From positions 6,014,001-6,078,000 of the forward strand of contig OZ245730.1 in the NCBI GenBank assembly GCA_965227145.1: a stretch of DNA of 64,000 nt, written 5' to 3'. Positions 1 to 8,251 of the stretch are shown piece after piece. The notes beneath the pieces were generated by a model that did no database searches, had not been told where the DNA came from, and worked only from the letters and a program-made list of their open reading frames with translations. Both the position numbers and the translations under genes were made by a program. This DNA is from JACKAQ01 sp965227145. Its GTDB lineage: Bacteria; Calditrichota; Calditrichia; RBG-13-44-9; J075. Positions within the stretch are counted from its first letter, which is position 1; each line of letters begins with the position of its first letter.

Positions 1-621
1 GTTGCCTTTCAGCCAATCGGCGACGTCATCCGCTGCGCGCGCGATGCTGTTATCGGAGATATCCAGTTCCAGCGTCGGTAAAATGGATTTGGCGACCCAC
101 TCGCGCATCGCTTCCTGTTCTTCGATAAATATTTGCAAATCATCGTATTGCGATGGATTGCCGGATACTTTCAGCCGTTCCTCCCGCGCGGCAGCGAACG
201 AATCGGGTGTGCGGGTGCAAAAAACGAGGTGAAATCCCACCGCGTGCAGCCGTTCTTCCAGCCAGCGAAAATCGTAAAATTTATCGCGCGCCCGCGCCTG
301 AAACATCTGTGTGGAAAGGTGAAACCGGTCGATGATCCACGAATAATAGCGCTGCAGCTCGAACAATCGCGCCCAGGTGGCGTAGGTTTCCATCGCCAGT
401 TGCTCCTCCTGTGGCTCAAAATTGATCAGCCCGCGACCCCACGGAAAATTGGTAAATGCGCACCATTCCCCGGAAATCAGCGGTGAGTGATAGCGGTATT
501 TTCGCGGTCCGACAATGCGCGGGTGCTCGTTCAGCGCAAACGCGATGTCCGTTTTCATGGTCAGCCGCGTGCCTTCGAGAATGATTTTCGGGCAGAGTTT
601 TTGTCCCATTTTCGATGCCAT
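1..621 (-). CDS. dTMP-kinase-like P-loop protein, 3' end outside window
   Basis: The minus-strand frame stays open for 207 codons from an ATG at 621 to the left edge, so the C-terminus is missing. The N-terminus reads KIILEGTRLTMKTD (residues 12-25), a P-loop-like element in which Met22 replaces the usual Gly before Lys23-Thr24. Residues 99-104 read DRFHLS, resembling the DR(Y/F)xxS motif of thymidylate kinases. These two features suggest a thymidylate-kinase-type nucleotide-binding fold; true dTMP kinase activity is doubtful because the P-loop is altered. It follows the hlyD-like gene by 78 bp, with a hairpin between them. No clear Shine-Dalgarno precedes the ATG, and a second ATG at 609 is possible. 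Confidence 0.6.
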   Translation of the reverse strand, partial: MASKMGQKLCPKIILEGTRLTMKTDIAFALNEHPRIVGPRKYRYHSPLISGEWCAFTNFPWGRGLINFEPQEEQLAMETYATWARLFELQRYYSWIIDRFHLSTQMFQARARDKFYDFRWLEERLHAVGFHLVFCTRTPDSFAAAREERLKVSGNPSQYDDLQIFIEEQEAMREWVAKSILPTLELDISDNSIARAADDVADWLKGN

Positions 622-645
622 TTTTTTAGTTTCAATTACCGCGCC

Positions 646-694
646 CTTCGGCTACGCTCAGGGCTCATTGCAAGGTGGCTGAGCGTAGCCGAAG
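646..694. repeat. 16-bp inverted repeat (hairpin) between two genes
   Basis: The arms cttcggctacgctcag (646-661) and ctgagcgtagccgaag (679-694) are perfect complements around a 17-base loop. The hairpin starts just after the stop codon of the hlyD-like gene, so it may act as a terminator or mRNA end. It lacks a T-run. The arm resembles the core of the 58-bp tandem repeats near 5.9 kb. Confidence 0.75.
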
Positions 695-699
695 CCCCT

Positions 700-1578
700 T
701 TATCCTTGCAACCGCACTTCCACCGGCATGCCATGTTTGAGCACGCCGTCGGGATTTTTCACGAGAATTTTCACCGCGTAAACCAGCGATGTGCGCGTTT
801 CCGGCGTGAGAATATTTTTCGGGGTGAATTCCGCCTGCGGGCTGATCCACGCGACCGTGCCGCTGAGCGACTGCGCGCTGCCATCCACCGCGACCGTGGC
901 GCTTTGCCCCTGACGGATTTCCGGCAGTTGCGTTTCCGAAACGTAAATTTTCACCCAGACTTCGTCAATTTGGATAATTTCCACGATGGGGCTGAGCGGC
1001 GGAATCGCTTCGCCGGTTTCGTAATATTTTTCGGAAACCACGCCGCCGGCCGGTGCGATGATTTGCGCATCGCCAATTTTTTTGTTGAGCAAACCCAACT
1101 GTGCTTCCAACTGTTTGCGTTTGGCGTCCAGCACCCGGAAGCTCTGCTCGGCGGTTTCCCGGGCGGATTGCGCGTTACGCAACTGGATGGTCAGGTCGTC
1201 CAGCGTTTGCTGCGGCGCGGCGTTGTTGCTCACCAGTTTCGCGATACGCGATTGTTTTTCCTGAACATAGCTCTCGTTTTGTTTTGCCTGATTGAGTTGT
1301 GTCCGGGCGACGCTCACCTGCACGGAAAGCTCCTCCAGTCCGGCGGAAAGCTGCGCACGCTGGAGCGCCAGTTCAACCGTATCGACTGTCGCAATTGCTG
1401 CGCCGGCGTCGATTTTATCGCCGGTATCCACAAAAATCTGGGTCAATTTGCCGCCGGTGAGCGCGGGCACCTGCACGGTTGTGCCTTCAACAATCGCCGT
1501 GTATCCGCGTTGTTCGGTATCATTACAGCTCCAAAACAGTAAACTGCTGATTGTCAGTAAAATCAAATATTTAGCCAT
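700..1578 (-). CDS. HlyD/RND-type periplasmic adaptor (membrane fusion) lipoprotein
   Basis: This 292-residue protein links an inner-membrane exporter to a TolC-like channel. The chosen ATG at 1578 has GGAGAA 8 bases upstream. It gives a hydrophobic leader ending in LLFWSC, so Cys18 is a likely lipidation site although the lipobox is not canonical. After it come a biotinyl-lipoyl-like half (VPALTGGKLTQIFVDTGDKI), a long coiled-coil hairpin (about residues 70-170) and the second lipoyl half (APAGGVVSEKYYETGEAI), then a beta-barrel domain. The order is typical of HlyD/AcrA adaptors. It lies downstream of the tolC-like and tetR genes on the same strand. No pump gene is visible; the next gene is kinase-like. 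Confidence 0.88.
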   Translation of the reverse strand: MAKYLILLTISSLLFWSCNDTEQRGYTAIVEGTTVQVPALTGGKLTQIFVDTGDKIDAGAAIATVDTVELALQRAQLSAGLEELSVQVSVARTQLNQAKQNESYVQEKQSRIAKLVSNNAAPQQTLDDLTIQLRNAQSARETAEQSFRVLDAKRKQLEAQLGLLNKKIGDAQIIAPAGGVVSEKYYETGEAIPPLSPIVEIIQIDEVWVKIYVSETQLPEIRQGQSATVAVDGSAQSLSGTVAWISPQAEFTPKNILTPETRTSLVYAVKILVKNPDGVLKHGMPVEVRLQG

Positions 1579-1645
1579 CGGAAAATTCTCCGTGAATCGA
1601 TGTTTTTTGTCAATTTTTATACGCATTTAAGGTTATTTTCAATTT

Positions 1646-1730
1646 TTTAACCGCAGAGCGCTCAAAGATCGCTGAGGATAAATTCATAAAAAACAAAACC
1701 TCCGGGCTCTCTGCGATCTCTGCGGTTAAA
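1646..1730. repeat. Intergenic inverted repeat with 13-bp arms
   Basis: Arms tttaaccgcagag (1646-1658) and ctctgcggttaaa (1718-1730) are perfect complements, and an inner pair agatcgc/gcgatct extends the pairing. It fills most of the gap between the tolC-like and hlyD-like genes. The text resembles the (c)cgcagag/ccacggag family of intergenic sequences seen again near 3088 and 43918. It could be a processing or attenuation site between the two genes. Confidence 0.65.
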
Positions 1731-1768
1731 TCAGTTATTGCATCGGCGTCATATTTATCCTTTATCAA

Positions 1769-3067
1769 TTAACCTTTATCCTTCCCCAAAGTGCCCGTGG
1801 CAAAATCGAGCTGCAGCCGGTATTGCTCCCACTCGATCAGCCGTTGCTGCAGCAGCAATTCCGCCTGCGTGAGCGCGGTTTCGGCGTTGCGCACGTCGAG
1901 CGTAGTTGCCAATCCCTGCTCATACGCCGTGCTCGCGATGCGATAACGCTCCTGCTCCTGCGCCACCAACTGCCGCTGAAAACGGATTTGAGTGCGGGCA
2001 TTTTCCAGTTGCGCCAGCGCTTCGTCGATTTGCTGATCCACCTGCTGCATCAATTGCTGCTCCTGCAGGGTCAATTTGCGGATTTCCAGTTTCGATTGCT
2101 GCACCTGCCGGCCGGTTTTGCCGCCATTGAACAATTGCCACTGCAGCCCGACGCCGAGCGTGTAATAATCCATCCACTCCGATTTGAAAAAATTGACACC
2201 GGGATTGGCGTAGTGATACGCCGCTTCGCCGTAAATTTGCGGCAAAAATTGTGATTTGATCGCGCCGGTGCGATGTTCCTGTGCCGATTGCAATTCCCGG
2301 AGCTGGGCAAATTCGGTGCGGTTATCGATCGCAGATTGCCGCGTTGCGGCGACATCCGGCAACTGCAGATTGCCGGTTTCGGTGGGCATTTCCGCGACGG
2401 TCACGGGTGAATTGCTGTTGAGCAACAGTTGCATCCGCGTTTGCAAAATACCGTTCAAACTTTGCAATTGGGAAAGCTGGCTTTCGAGCTGCAATTTGCG
2501 ATTGGCGGCTTCCAGCGTATCGAACGCGGCAACCTGCGCTGCTGCGAGCCGATTTTTTGACAATTGCAACTGGTCATCCGCCCGCGCGATGCCGTCGCGG
2601 AGCGCGGTTTGCTGGCGCAAATTGAGCTGAATTTGCTGAAATAACACGCCGATCTGCAAAAACAACTGCTGCTCCACCACAGTTTCCTGCAACTCGGCGG
2701 CAGCTTTCTGCGATTTGGCCGCACTCACCAAATGTGTTGTGCGAAATCCGGTGAAAATCGGCTGCTGCACGCTGGCGGACAAATCATAACGCTCTTTCAC
2801 GCCCGCTTCGATGGGATTCGGCAAAATCGGCACATCGATTTCCGCGATCTCCGAAACATACTGCGCGCCTGCGGAAATCGTCAATTTTGGCAAATAGTCG
2901 CTTTGCTGGATGCGCACTTCCGCCGCCGCTTGCGATTGCTGAACCTGCTGTTGCTGCAGCGCGAGGTTGTTTTGCCGGGCAATTGCCCAGGCTTCTGCCA
3001 ATGTCAGCGATTGTTGCGCGAATATTCCGCTGCTAAAAATCAACACCAGCAACATCCTGATTTTCAT
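1769..3067 (-). CDS. TolC-family outer membrane efflux protein
   Basis: The 432-residue product starts with a signal peptide (MKIRMLLVLIFSSGIFAQ) and continues with the repeated Gln/Ala-rich helices of TolC-type trimeric channels, such as SLTLAEAWAIARQNNLALQ at the N-terminus and a second, related half from about residue 220. The length fits the family. An AAAGG sequence stands 8 bases before the ATG. It sits between the tetR gene and the HlyD-like adaptor, so the three probably form one drug or metabolite export operon controlled by the TetR protein. The substrate cannot be read from sequence. Confidence 0.92.
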   Translation of the reverse strand: MKIRMLLVLIFSSGIFAQQSLTLAEAWAIARQNNLALQQQQVQQSQAAAEVRIQQSDYLPKLTISAGAQYVSEIAEIDVPILPNPIEAGVKERYDLSASVQQPIFTGFRTTHLVSAAKSQKAAAELQETVVEQQLFLQIGVLFQQIQLNLRQQTALRDGIARADDQLQLSKNRLAAAQVAAFDTLEAANRKLQLESQLSQLQSLNGILQTRMQLLLNSNSPVTVAEMPTETGNLQLPDVAATRQSAIDNRTEFAQLRELQSAQEHRTGAIKSQFLPQIYGEAAYHYANPGVNFFKSEWMDYYTLGVGLQWQLFNGGKTGRQVQQSKLEIRKLTLQEQQLMQQVDQQIDEALAQLENARTQIRFQRQLVAQEQERYRIASTAYEQGLATTLDVRNAETALTQAELLLQQRLIEWEQYRLQLDFATGTLGKDKG

Positions 3068-3152
3068 GAATTTACCTTTCGTTAATTTGCCACGGAGCCA
3101 CAGAGGATGCAGAGAAAAACATCATCGTTCCCGGTGAACTCCACGAATTGAT

Positions 3153-3779
3153 TTATTCCGGCGCGATGCCGCTCCACACCATCCGGAAAATTTCTTGTTT
3201 GCGCTGTTCCAAAAATGGTTTCGAATACACCTGCACGCCCGGAATGACGCGCTCGATCAACGGTTTCGCAACAAAGGGATAAATGCACATGCCCACAATG
3301 CTGAGGGTCAGTTGCACCGGATCTACCGGGCGGATTTCCCCGCGATCCACCGCTTCCTGAATAATGGGGATCAGCGGAATGGTGTTGAATCCCTTTTTGG
3401 CGAACGTTTTTTTGGCTGCGTTGGCAAAGCCTTCGCCGCCGCGCTCGATTTCCCACAGCACAAACCGGACGATCTGCGGGCGCTTTGCCAGCGCATCGAT
3501 GTATTTATCGATAAAAGTGCGCAGCATCGTTTGCGCGTCGGTGCGTTCTTTCACGGATTCCAGCATATTGTTCAGGAAAAATGAGATAACCGTTTCAAAA
3601 ACCTTGTCGTACAACCGGTTTTTGCTGCGGAAATAATAATGCAACAACGCTTTGTTGATGCCTGCGCGATCCGCAATTTCCTGCATCCGTGCGCCGTCCC
3701 GGCCGCTTTCGAGGAAAACTTCCGTCGCCGATGCGACAATTTTATTTTCTGTATCGCTGCTGTAATCCATTTGGTTCAT
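3153..3779 (-). CDS. TetR/AcrR-family transcriptional regulator
   Basis: The protein has 208 residues. Its N-terminal helix-turn-helix is clear: IVASATEVFLESGRDGARM followed by IADRAGINKALLHYYFRSK, the hallmark of the family, with a helical ligand-binding C-terminal domain. It is the first gene of the presumed tetR-tolC-hlyD operon and probably represses it. A palindrome lies 9 bases upstream of the start and is a candidate operator. No Shine-Dalgarno is evident before either ATG (3779 or 3770), so the exact start is open. Confidence 0.92.
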   Translation of the reverse strand: MNQMDYSSDTENKIVASATEVFLESGRDGARMQEIADRAGINKALLHYYFRSKNRLYDKVFETVISFFLNNMLESVKERTDAQTMLRTFIDKYIDALAKRPQIVRFVLWEIERGGEGFANAAKKTFAKKGFNTIPLIPIIQEAVDRGEIRPVDPVQLTLSIVGMCIYPFVAKPLIERVIPGVQVYSKPFLEQRKQEIFRMVWSGIAPE

Positions 3780-3787
3780 CCAAAAAG

Positions 3788-3805
3788 TTTAACTGTTTGG
3801 TTAAA
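3788..3805. promoter_or_regulatory. Candidate TetR operator palindrome
   Basis: The 18-bp element begins tttaac and ends gttaaa, forming two complementary 6-bp half-sites around a 6-bp centre. It lies just upstream of the tetR start codon, where autoregulatory operators usually sit. Inferred from position and symmetry only. Confidence 0.45.
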
Positions 3806-3817
3806 TAAATCGGTTAA

Positions 3818-3854
3818 AAATAGTGTTTGCAAAAAACAGATGCAAACACTATTT
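3818..3854. terminator. Strong hairpin, probable terminator of the barrel gene upstream
   Basis: The arms aaatagtgtttgca (3818-3831) and tgcaaacactattt (3841-3854) are perfect 14-bp complements with a 9-base loop, and on the minus strand the stem runs into Ts. It follows the stop of the gene ending at 3905 and precedes tetR. A terminator is most likely; a second regulator-binding palindrome is the alternative. Confidence 0.6.
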
Positions 3855-3904
3855 GAAAAATTTTATTTTTTGAACGTTGTAGAGACCTACCGTTGGGACG
3901 TTTT

Positions 3905-4987
3905 TTAAAATTTGCAACCAAGAATTATCGAAAGCGCATCCATATCCAGAATGCCGTAATGGATGCTGCGTCCATATGTCATGGCAATGGAAAGCGGCAG
4001 CCCGATGTTGATATGTTCGGGTGTTTCGAAACCGAATCCGTAGGTCATGCCCTGTATTTTATCAAACCCGATATTTCCGGAGATATCTTTGACATAGCCA
4101 ATTTGCACGAAAAGGTGATCCAAAAATCGAAGTTCCAAACCGCCGTTTAAGGATTCCCAATCGGTATTGGATATCGGTACATCTTCAAATTTATACTCTA
4201 GATTTTTTTGAAATTCAACCGTGGCCAAATATTTGATGGTTTTTTTGGCGGTTGACTTGATTCTTGTATTTCCAATAGCTGCGCCGATTTTTATCCAGCG
4301 ATAGGGCTCTAATTTATCCGGGAGTTGAATGTCGGGATTTGGATTGTCATGACTGATATTCAGATCGGAACCCATATTGTGGAATGAAGCGCCAAATGAA
4401 ACCATGTTGTTGTTGACGATTGCATTCGCACGGAGCCCAAAGTCAAACACCCATCCATTTGAATCTATGTATCCATAATCATCCAGGTATTTTATATTCG
4501 CACCAACCAGAAATGAGAGGTTTTCGCCATCGCAAAATCGAAAAGCCGGTGTAAGTTGGAATTGTCGAATGCCAACCTTAAAACTATCCGGTTCTTCGGG
4601 ATTGTTGATCGTACTAACATAAACTTTACCCAAATCAAAATCCCAAAATTGGGCTCCGATCACTACGTTTTTAAAAACCGGCAATGCCAGCGCAATCATA
4701 TGTTGCCCGAACAAATAATCATCCTGTTCAGAAAATAATTGGCGGGATGATGGATGCCGGGTATAAGCAATTTGTAATTCTTCCAAATTGGCGATTCCGG
4801 CTGGTGTTGCCGAGGTCGCCAAAATACCGTCACGATGCGCAACGCCGGTTAAACCCATTGCCAGCATTTGCGGATCAGTTGCCCGAATGTGCTGAGGAAT
4901 AAAATGAAGTGGGAAAACCTGTGCAAATACCGGTGATAAGCTAAACATCACCGCAGCTAAAACCGTAAAAGCGAGTCGAAGGTTCAT
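3905..4987 (-). CDS. PorV/PorQ-like outer membrane beta-barrel protein
   Basis: The 360-residue product has a signal peptide (MNLRLAFTVLAAVMFSLSPVFAQ) followed by alternating strands and aromatic-rich turns. The early stretch ATDPQMLAMGLTGVAHRDG and SATPAGIANLEELQIAYTRH recall the PorV/UPF0164-type barrels of FCB bacteria, in which a small-residue N-terminal segment precedes the barrel. I chose the second of two adjacent ATGs (4987) because it is better spaced from AGAGG; the first is at 4990. PorV-type proteins often act as shuttles for type IX cargo, but that role is only a suggestion here. It precedes tetR on the same strand and is separated from it by a terminator-like hairpin. Confidence 0.65.
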   Translation of the reverse strand: MNLRLAFTVLAAVMFSLSPVFAQVFPLHFIPQHIRATDPQMLAMGLTGVAHRDGILATSATPAGIANLEELQIAYTRHPSSRQLFSEQDDYLFGQHMIALALPVFKNVVIGAQFWDFDLGKVYVSTINNPEEPDSFKVGIRQFQLTPAFRFCDGENLSFLVGANIKYLDDYGYIDSNGWVFDFGLRANAIVNNNMVSFGASFHNMGSDLNISHDNPNPDIQLPDKLEPYRWIKIGAAIGNTRIKSTAKKTIKYLATVEFQKNLEYKFEDVPISNTDWESLNGGLELRFLDHLFVQIGYVKDISGNIGFDKIQGMTYGFGFETPEHINIGLPLSIAMTYGRSIHYGILDMDALSIILGCKF

Positions 4988-5088
4988 CATTGCCTCTGTG
5001 AATTTTTTCTGTGAAAGTTTTCTTAATGTGCTGAAATGAAAAATATCATGCAAGCGCCAATAATCTTTCTGCGAAGAGTTCGTTCAAA

Positions 5089-5589
5089 CTACTCCAGAAA
5101 ATTATCTTTCAACCCAACGGGAAGCGGCAACACAAACTCAAGCCCGAAGTCCCTGATTTCATTGTTTTTAAAGAAAACCATATCCATCGTTGCGAAAGCT
5201 AAAAAGCCGCCAAACAAGCTAATTTTTGGTGCGATGATTGGCTGTTCATCAATTTGAGAAAAGGCGATGCCAACCCCGCCGCCCAAACACAATGGTATCG
5301 GGTTTTTGAATGTTCCGGCCTGAAGTTCCACAAATTGGTATTTTTCGTGTGGCTTTTTTACGCGATTTCCCACTGGAAAATTGGTGCCCAGGGTGATGTT
5401 GAAAAATGAATCTGCGTAAAATGAGCCGAGGCTGATTTTGACGCCAATTGTGGGGCCTTCGCCAAAATTATAGCCGAAACGAACACCGGGACTGATGTAA
5501 GTGATGGCATCGTCGGCGAGTAGCGGCGTTGCGATGGCAAACATCCACACAAAAACAGCGGCTGCGAAAATGCAAGTTCGGTGATTCAT
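5089..5589 (-). CDS. Small exported protein, probable outer membrane barrel
   Basis: The 166-residue product starts with a signal peptide (cleavage probably after PLLA). The rest is rich in Gly and aromatic residues and in short alternating strands, ending in hydrophobic strands and a final Glu. This suggests a small 8-stranded beta-barrel. I recognise no named family. It lies 101 bp upstream of the PorV-like barrel on the same strand and may be co-transcribed with it. No strong Shine-Dalgarno is seen. Confidence 0.6.
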   Translation of the reverse strand: MNHRTCIFAAAVFVWMFAIATPLLADDAITYISPGVRFGYNFGEGPTIGVKISLGSFYADSFFNITLGTNFPVGNRVKKPHEKYQFVELQAGTFKNPIPLCLGGGVGIAFSQIDEQPIIAPKISLFGGFLAFATMDMVFFKNNEIRDFGLEFVLPLPVGLKDNFLE

Positions 5590-5815
5590 TTGATTTGTCC
5601 GGTTATCGTTTACCGGATAAACGCAATCGCCGTGCCGCCGGAAATTAAACTTGAAAATACTGATAAGTTGCTGTTAATAAAGGGATTGTAAAACAGTAAT
5701 TTTGTCAACAATCGACAAATTTGCCGAACAGCGTCGAGCGCGATTCGACAGAAAGGTCGTAAAAAAATGGTTGTTGGGGATAAGCTGATAGAAGGAAATC
5801 ACAAAATTAAATACT

Positions 5816-6072
5816 ACCCTTCGACTTCGCTGAGGGTGACAAAAATTATTTGTCGAAATGAGATAGCGTAATTACCCTTCGACTTCGCTGAGGGTGACAA
5901 AATTTATTTGTCGAAATGAGATAGCGTAATTACCCTTCGACTTCGCTGAGGGTGACAAAATTTATTTGTCGAAATGAGATAGCGTAATTACTCTTCGACT
6001 TCGCTGAGGGTGACAAAATTTATTTGTCGAAATGAGATAGCGCAATTACCCTTCGACTTCGCTGAGGGTGAC
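5816..6072. repeat. 58-bp tandem repeat array, about 4.4 copies
   Basis: Units begin at 5816, 5874, 5932, 5990 and 6048, exactly 58 bp apart, with only a few base differences between copies. The last is partial and ends 4 bp before the stop codon of the phosphatase gene. Each unit has an imperfect palindrome (cccttcgacttcgctgaggg) and a 6-bp-arm hairpin gacaaaatttatttgtc. The remaining 226 bases of this gap (5590-5815) show no gene or clear signal. Confidence 0.95.
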
Positions 6073-6076
6073 GCCA

Positions 6077-8023
6077 TCAATCGTCGAGGCGGGCGATGAG
6101 CAGGGTAACGTCGTCGGGGAATTCGCAATCGCCGGCAAAGGTGCGCATGTCTTCCAATATGGCGATTTTCAAGGTTTTGGGCTGTTCGCCCAAATTGGTT
6201 TTCAGGGTTTGCATCAGCCGTTCATCGCCGAATTCTTCTTCATCTACATTTTGGGTTTCGGTGACGCCGTCGGTAAAGCAAACCAGCGTATCGCCGGGAC
6301 GAAAATCGACCGTATTTTGGTGAAACGTACGGTTTTCCAGAAATCCGAGCACTGTGCCGCCTTCTTTCAGCATTACAGTGCTGCCGTCCTTGCGCAACAA
6401 AATGGGCGCGTTGTGTCCGGCGTTGCAATAGGTGAGCTGTCCGCTGCTGCGATCCAAAATCGCGAAAAAGAACGTGACGTAATAACCGGTGGCGGTTGCT
6501 TCGTAAAGCAGGTTGTTCAGTTTGGCAACGATGGTTGCGGGCGGATCGATTTCGTTGAACAGGCTTTTGAATCCGGCGTAGGCGACGGCCATCAAAATAG
6601 CGCCGGGCGCACCTTTGCCGGACACATCGCCGATGGCGATGGCCTGGCGGTTTTCATCGATGCGAAACGCGTCGTACAAATCGCCGCCGACAATCAAACT
6701 CGGCACGTTCAGCACCTCGATGGTTACACCGTCGATGACCGGAACGCGGCGCGGCAGCAACGCTTGCTGCACTTTGGAGGCAACCAGCAATTCGCCTTCC
6801 AATCGCTGTTTTTTCAGTGAATCTTCATACAATTGGGCGTTGCGGAGGGCGATTGCGGCAAGTCCGGCAAAGTTTGTTAACAGCTTCAGGTTTTTTTGGG
6901 TGAAATGATTTAGCGTATTGCTTTCCAGCGCCAGCGCGCCGATGGCGTGTTCATTTACGATGATCGGAACGGTAATTTGCGACTGCGTGTCCGGGCGTGC
7001 CGAGTAATATTGCGAATTTTTGGTGACATCCGGCGTAAGCACACCTTCGCGATTCTGGATGACCCAACCGCTCAATCCCTGCCCGATTTTTAGCGAAATC
7101 GCTTCTTCGTCATTCGGCGAATAGCCGCGCGAAACCATCTGGCGCAATTCCATGCGATTCTCATCCACCAGCGCGATCATCGCGGCATCGTATTGCAGCA
7201 ACAGCGAGAGGCTGTCCAGCATATTGTCCAGCACTTCCTGCACGTTCAGCGATGAGGAAATGTTCTGCACAATTTTCAAAAACAGTTCGTTTTCCAACGA
7301 TTTTCGTTGAATTTCGGCGTGTGTCCGGGCGTTTTCGAGCGTTTCCGCCATATCCAAAAACAGTCCGTTGAGAAATTCCCGGATTTCCGGAACGCTCAAA
7401 TACGTGTTGATCCGGTCGGTAAATGCCAAAAATCCGACCACGCTGTTGCTGCCGTTAAGTGGCACAATATATTCAAACTTATGCCCGTCGCGCAGCGCTT
7501 TAAACAGCGGTCGATAGCGCGGAAATTCCCGCCACAATTGCTCGATCGGATAAAAATTGGTGCCCCGCGAAAATGGCGATGGCGCGTCCGGCTCGGGTAA
7601 CATTTGTTCAACGGTGCTGTTTTTCCGGTCACCGGGATGCGCGTTCAGCAATTCTTTGTTTTCAATTAAATAAAATGCGGATTCGTTTTCGCCAAAATGT
7701 AATTTCAAAAAATCCCGGCAATTGTTCAATTGGGTGTCCCAATCCAGCGTCGCGTTTAGTTCGCGATTAAATTTATCCGCAAATTTTTTGAAGCGGTATA
7801 AATCGCGGTAAAATCCTTTGTCCACTAATTGCTGGATAAAATCGGTAAGTTTTCCGCGATTGACCGTAACGAGCAAAATGGTGAGAAAAAACGCCACAAA
7901 CGGTGCCGGTTTGCTCATAATTGTTGCGCTGAGCAAATAAAATCCGGCAAAAATTGCCATATAAATCAGCAATTTAAAAGTGATTAACAGCGGTTTGTTT
8001 AAACGTGGTTTTGTTTCGACCAA
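6077..8023 (-). CDS. GAF-PP2C (RsbU/SpoIIE-type) serine phosphatase, membrane-anchored
   Basis: The 648-residue protein has two N-terminal membrane helices (about residues 13-35 and 38-54), a helical linker, a GAF sensor domain (about 245-395) and a C-terminal PP2C-SpoIIE phosphatase domain (about 425-645). The metal-binding motifs are present: VGGDLYDAF, AIGDVSGKGAPGA, YCNAGHNAP, FTDGVTE and a final DDVTLL. Such proteins dephosphorylate anti-sigma-factor antagonists in partner-switching stress or development pathways; no partner is encoded here. The start is a TTG with GGAG 7 bases upstream. An overlapping ATG 12 bases upstream lies in another frame. It is separated from the SusD gene by a strong terminator. 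Confidence 0.93.
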   Translation of the reverse strand: MVETKPRLNKPLLITFKLLIYMAIFAGFYLLSATIMSKPAPFVAFFLTILLVTVNRGKLTDFIQQLVDKGFYRDLYRFKKFADKFNRELNATLDWDTQLNNCRDFLKLHFGENESAFYLIENKELLNAHPGDRKNSTVEQMLPEPDAPSPFSRGTNFYPIEQLWREFPRYRPLFKALRDGHKFEYIVPLNGSNSVVGFLAFTDRINTYLSVPEIREFLNGLFLDMAETLENARTHAEIQRKSLENELFLKIVQNISSSLNVQEVLDNMLDSLSLLLQYDAAMIALVDENRMELRQMVSRGYSPNDEEAISLKIGQGLSGWVIQNREGVLTPDVTKNSQYYSARPDTQSQITVPIIVNEHAIGALALESNTLNHFTQKNLKLLTNFAGLAAIALRNAQLYEDSLKKQRLEGELLVASKVQQALLPRRVPVIDGVTIEVLNVPSLIVGGDLYDAFRIDENRQAIAIGDVSGKGAPGAILMAVAYAGFKSLFNEIDPPATIVAKLNNLLYEATATGYYVTFFFAILDRSSGQLTYCNAGHNAPILLRKDGSTVMLKEGGTVLGFLENRTFHQNTVDFRPGDTLVCFTDGVTETQNVDEEEFGDERLMQTLKTNLGEQPKTLKIAILEDMRTFAGDCEFPDDVTLLIARLDD

Positions 8024-8182
8024 AATAAATCTCCATTCTCAACGGAATGAATATAGATAAGTTCGGGCGGAATTTGCAAGCGCTTGTATTTTGTTTTACG
8101 GCAGGAAAACCTTAAAGATGACCCAATTTTTAACAATTATATTGATCAATGAATACGAATAGCAGCCCGTTACTTTTAAAAA

Positions 8183-8218
8183 AAAAGGGAACGTTAGCAA
8201 TAGCTCCCGTTCCCTTTT
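8183..8218 (-). terminator. Rho-independent terminator of the susC-susD unit
   Basis: Arms aaaagggaacg (8183-8193) and cgttccctttt (8208-8218) pair around 14 bases. On the minus strand the stem is followed by an unbroken run of Ts. It stands 33 bp past the SusD stop codon. Confidence 0.9.
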
Positions 8219-8251
8219 GGAAATTGACGTCAGATAATGATTGACAAATAT

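Noticed and set aside
487..1542. Long plus-strand reading frame of 351 codons
   Set aside because: It is antisense to the hlyD-like gene, whose translation has clear domain motifs and a Shine-Dalgarno.
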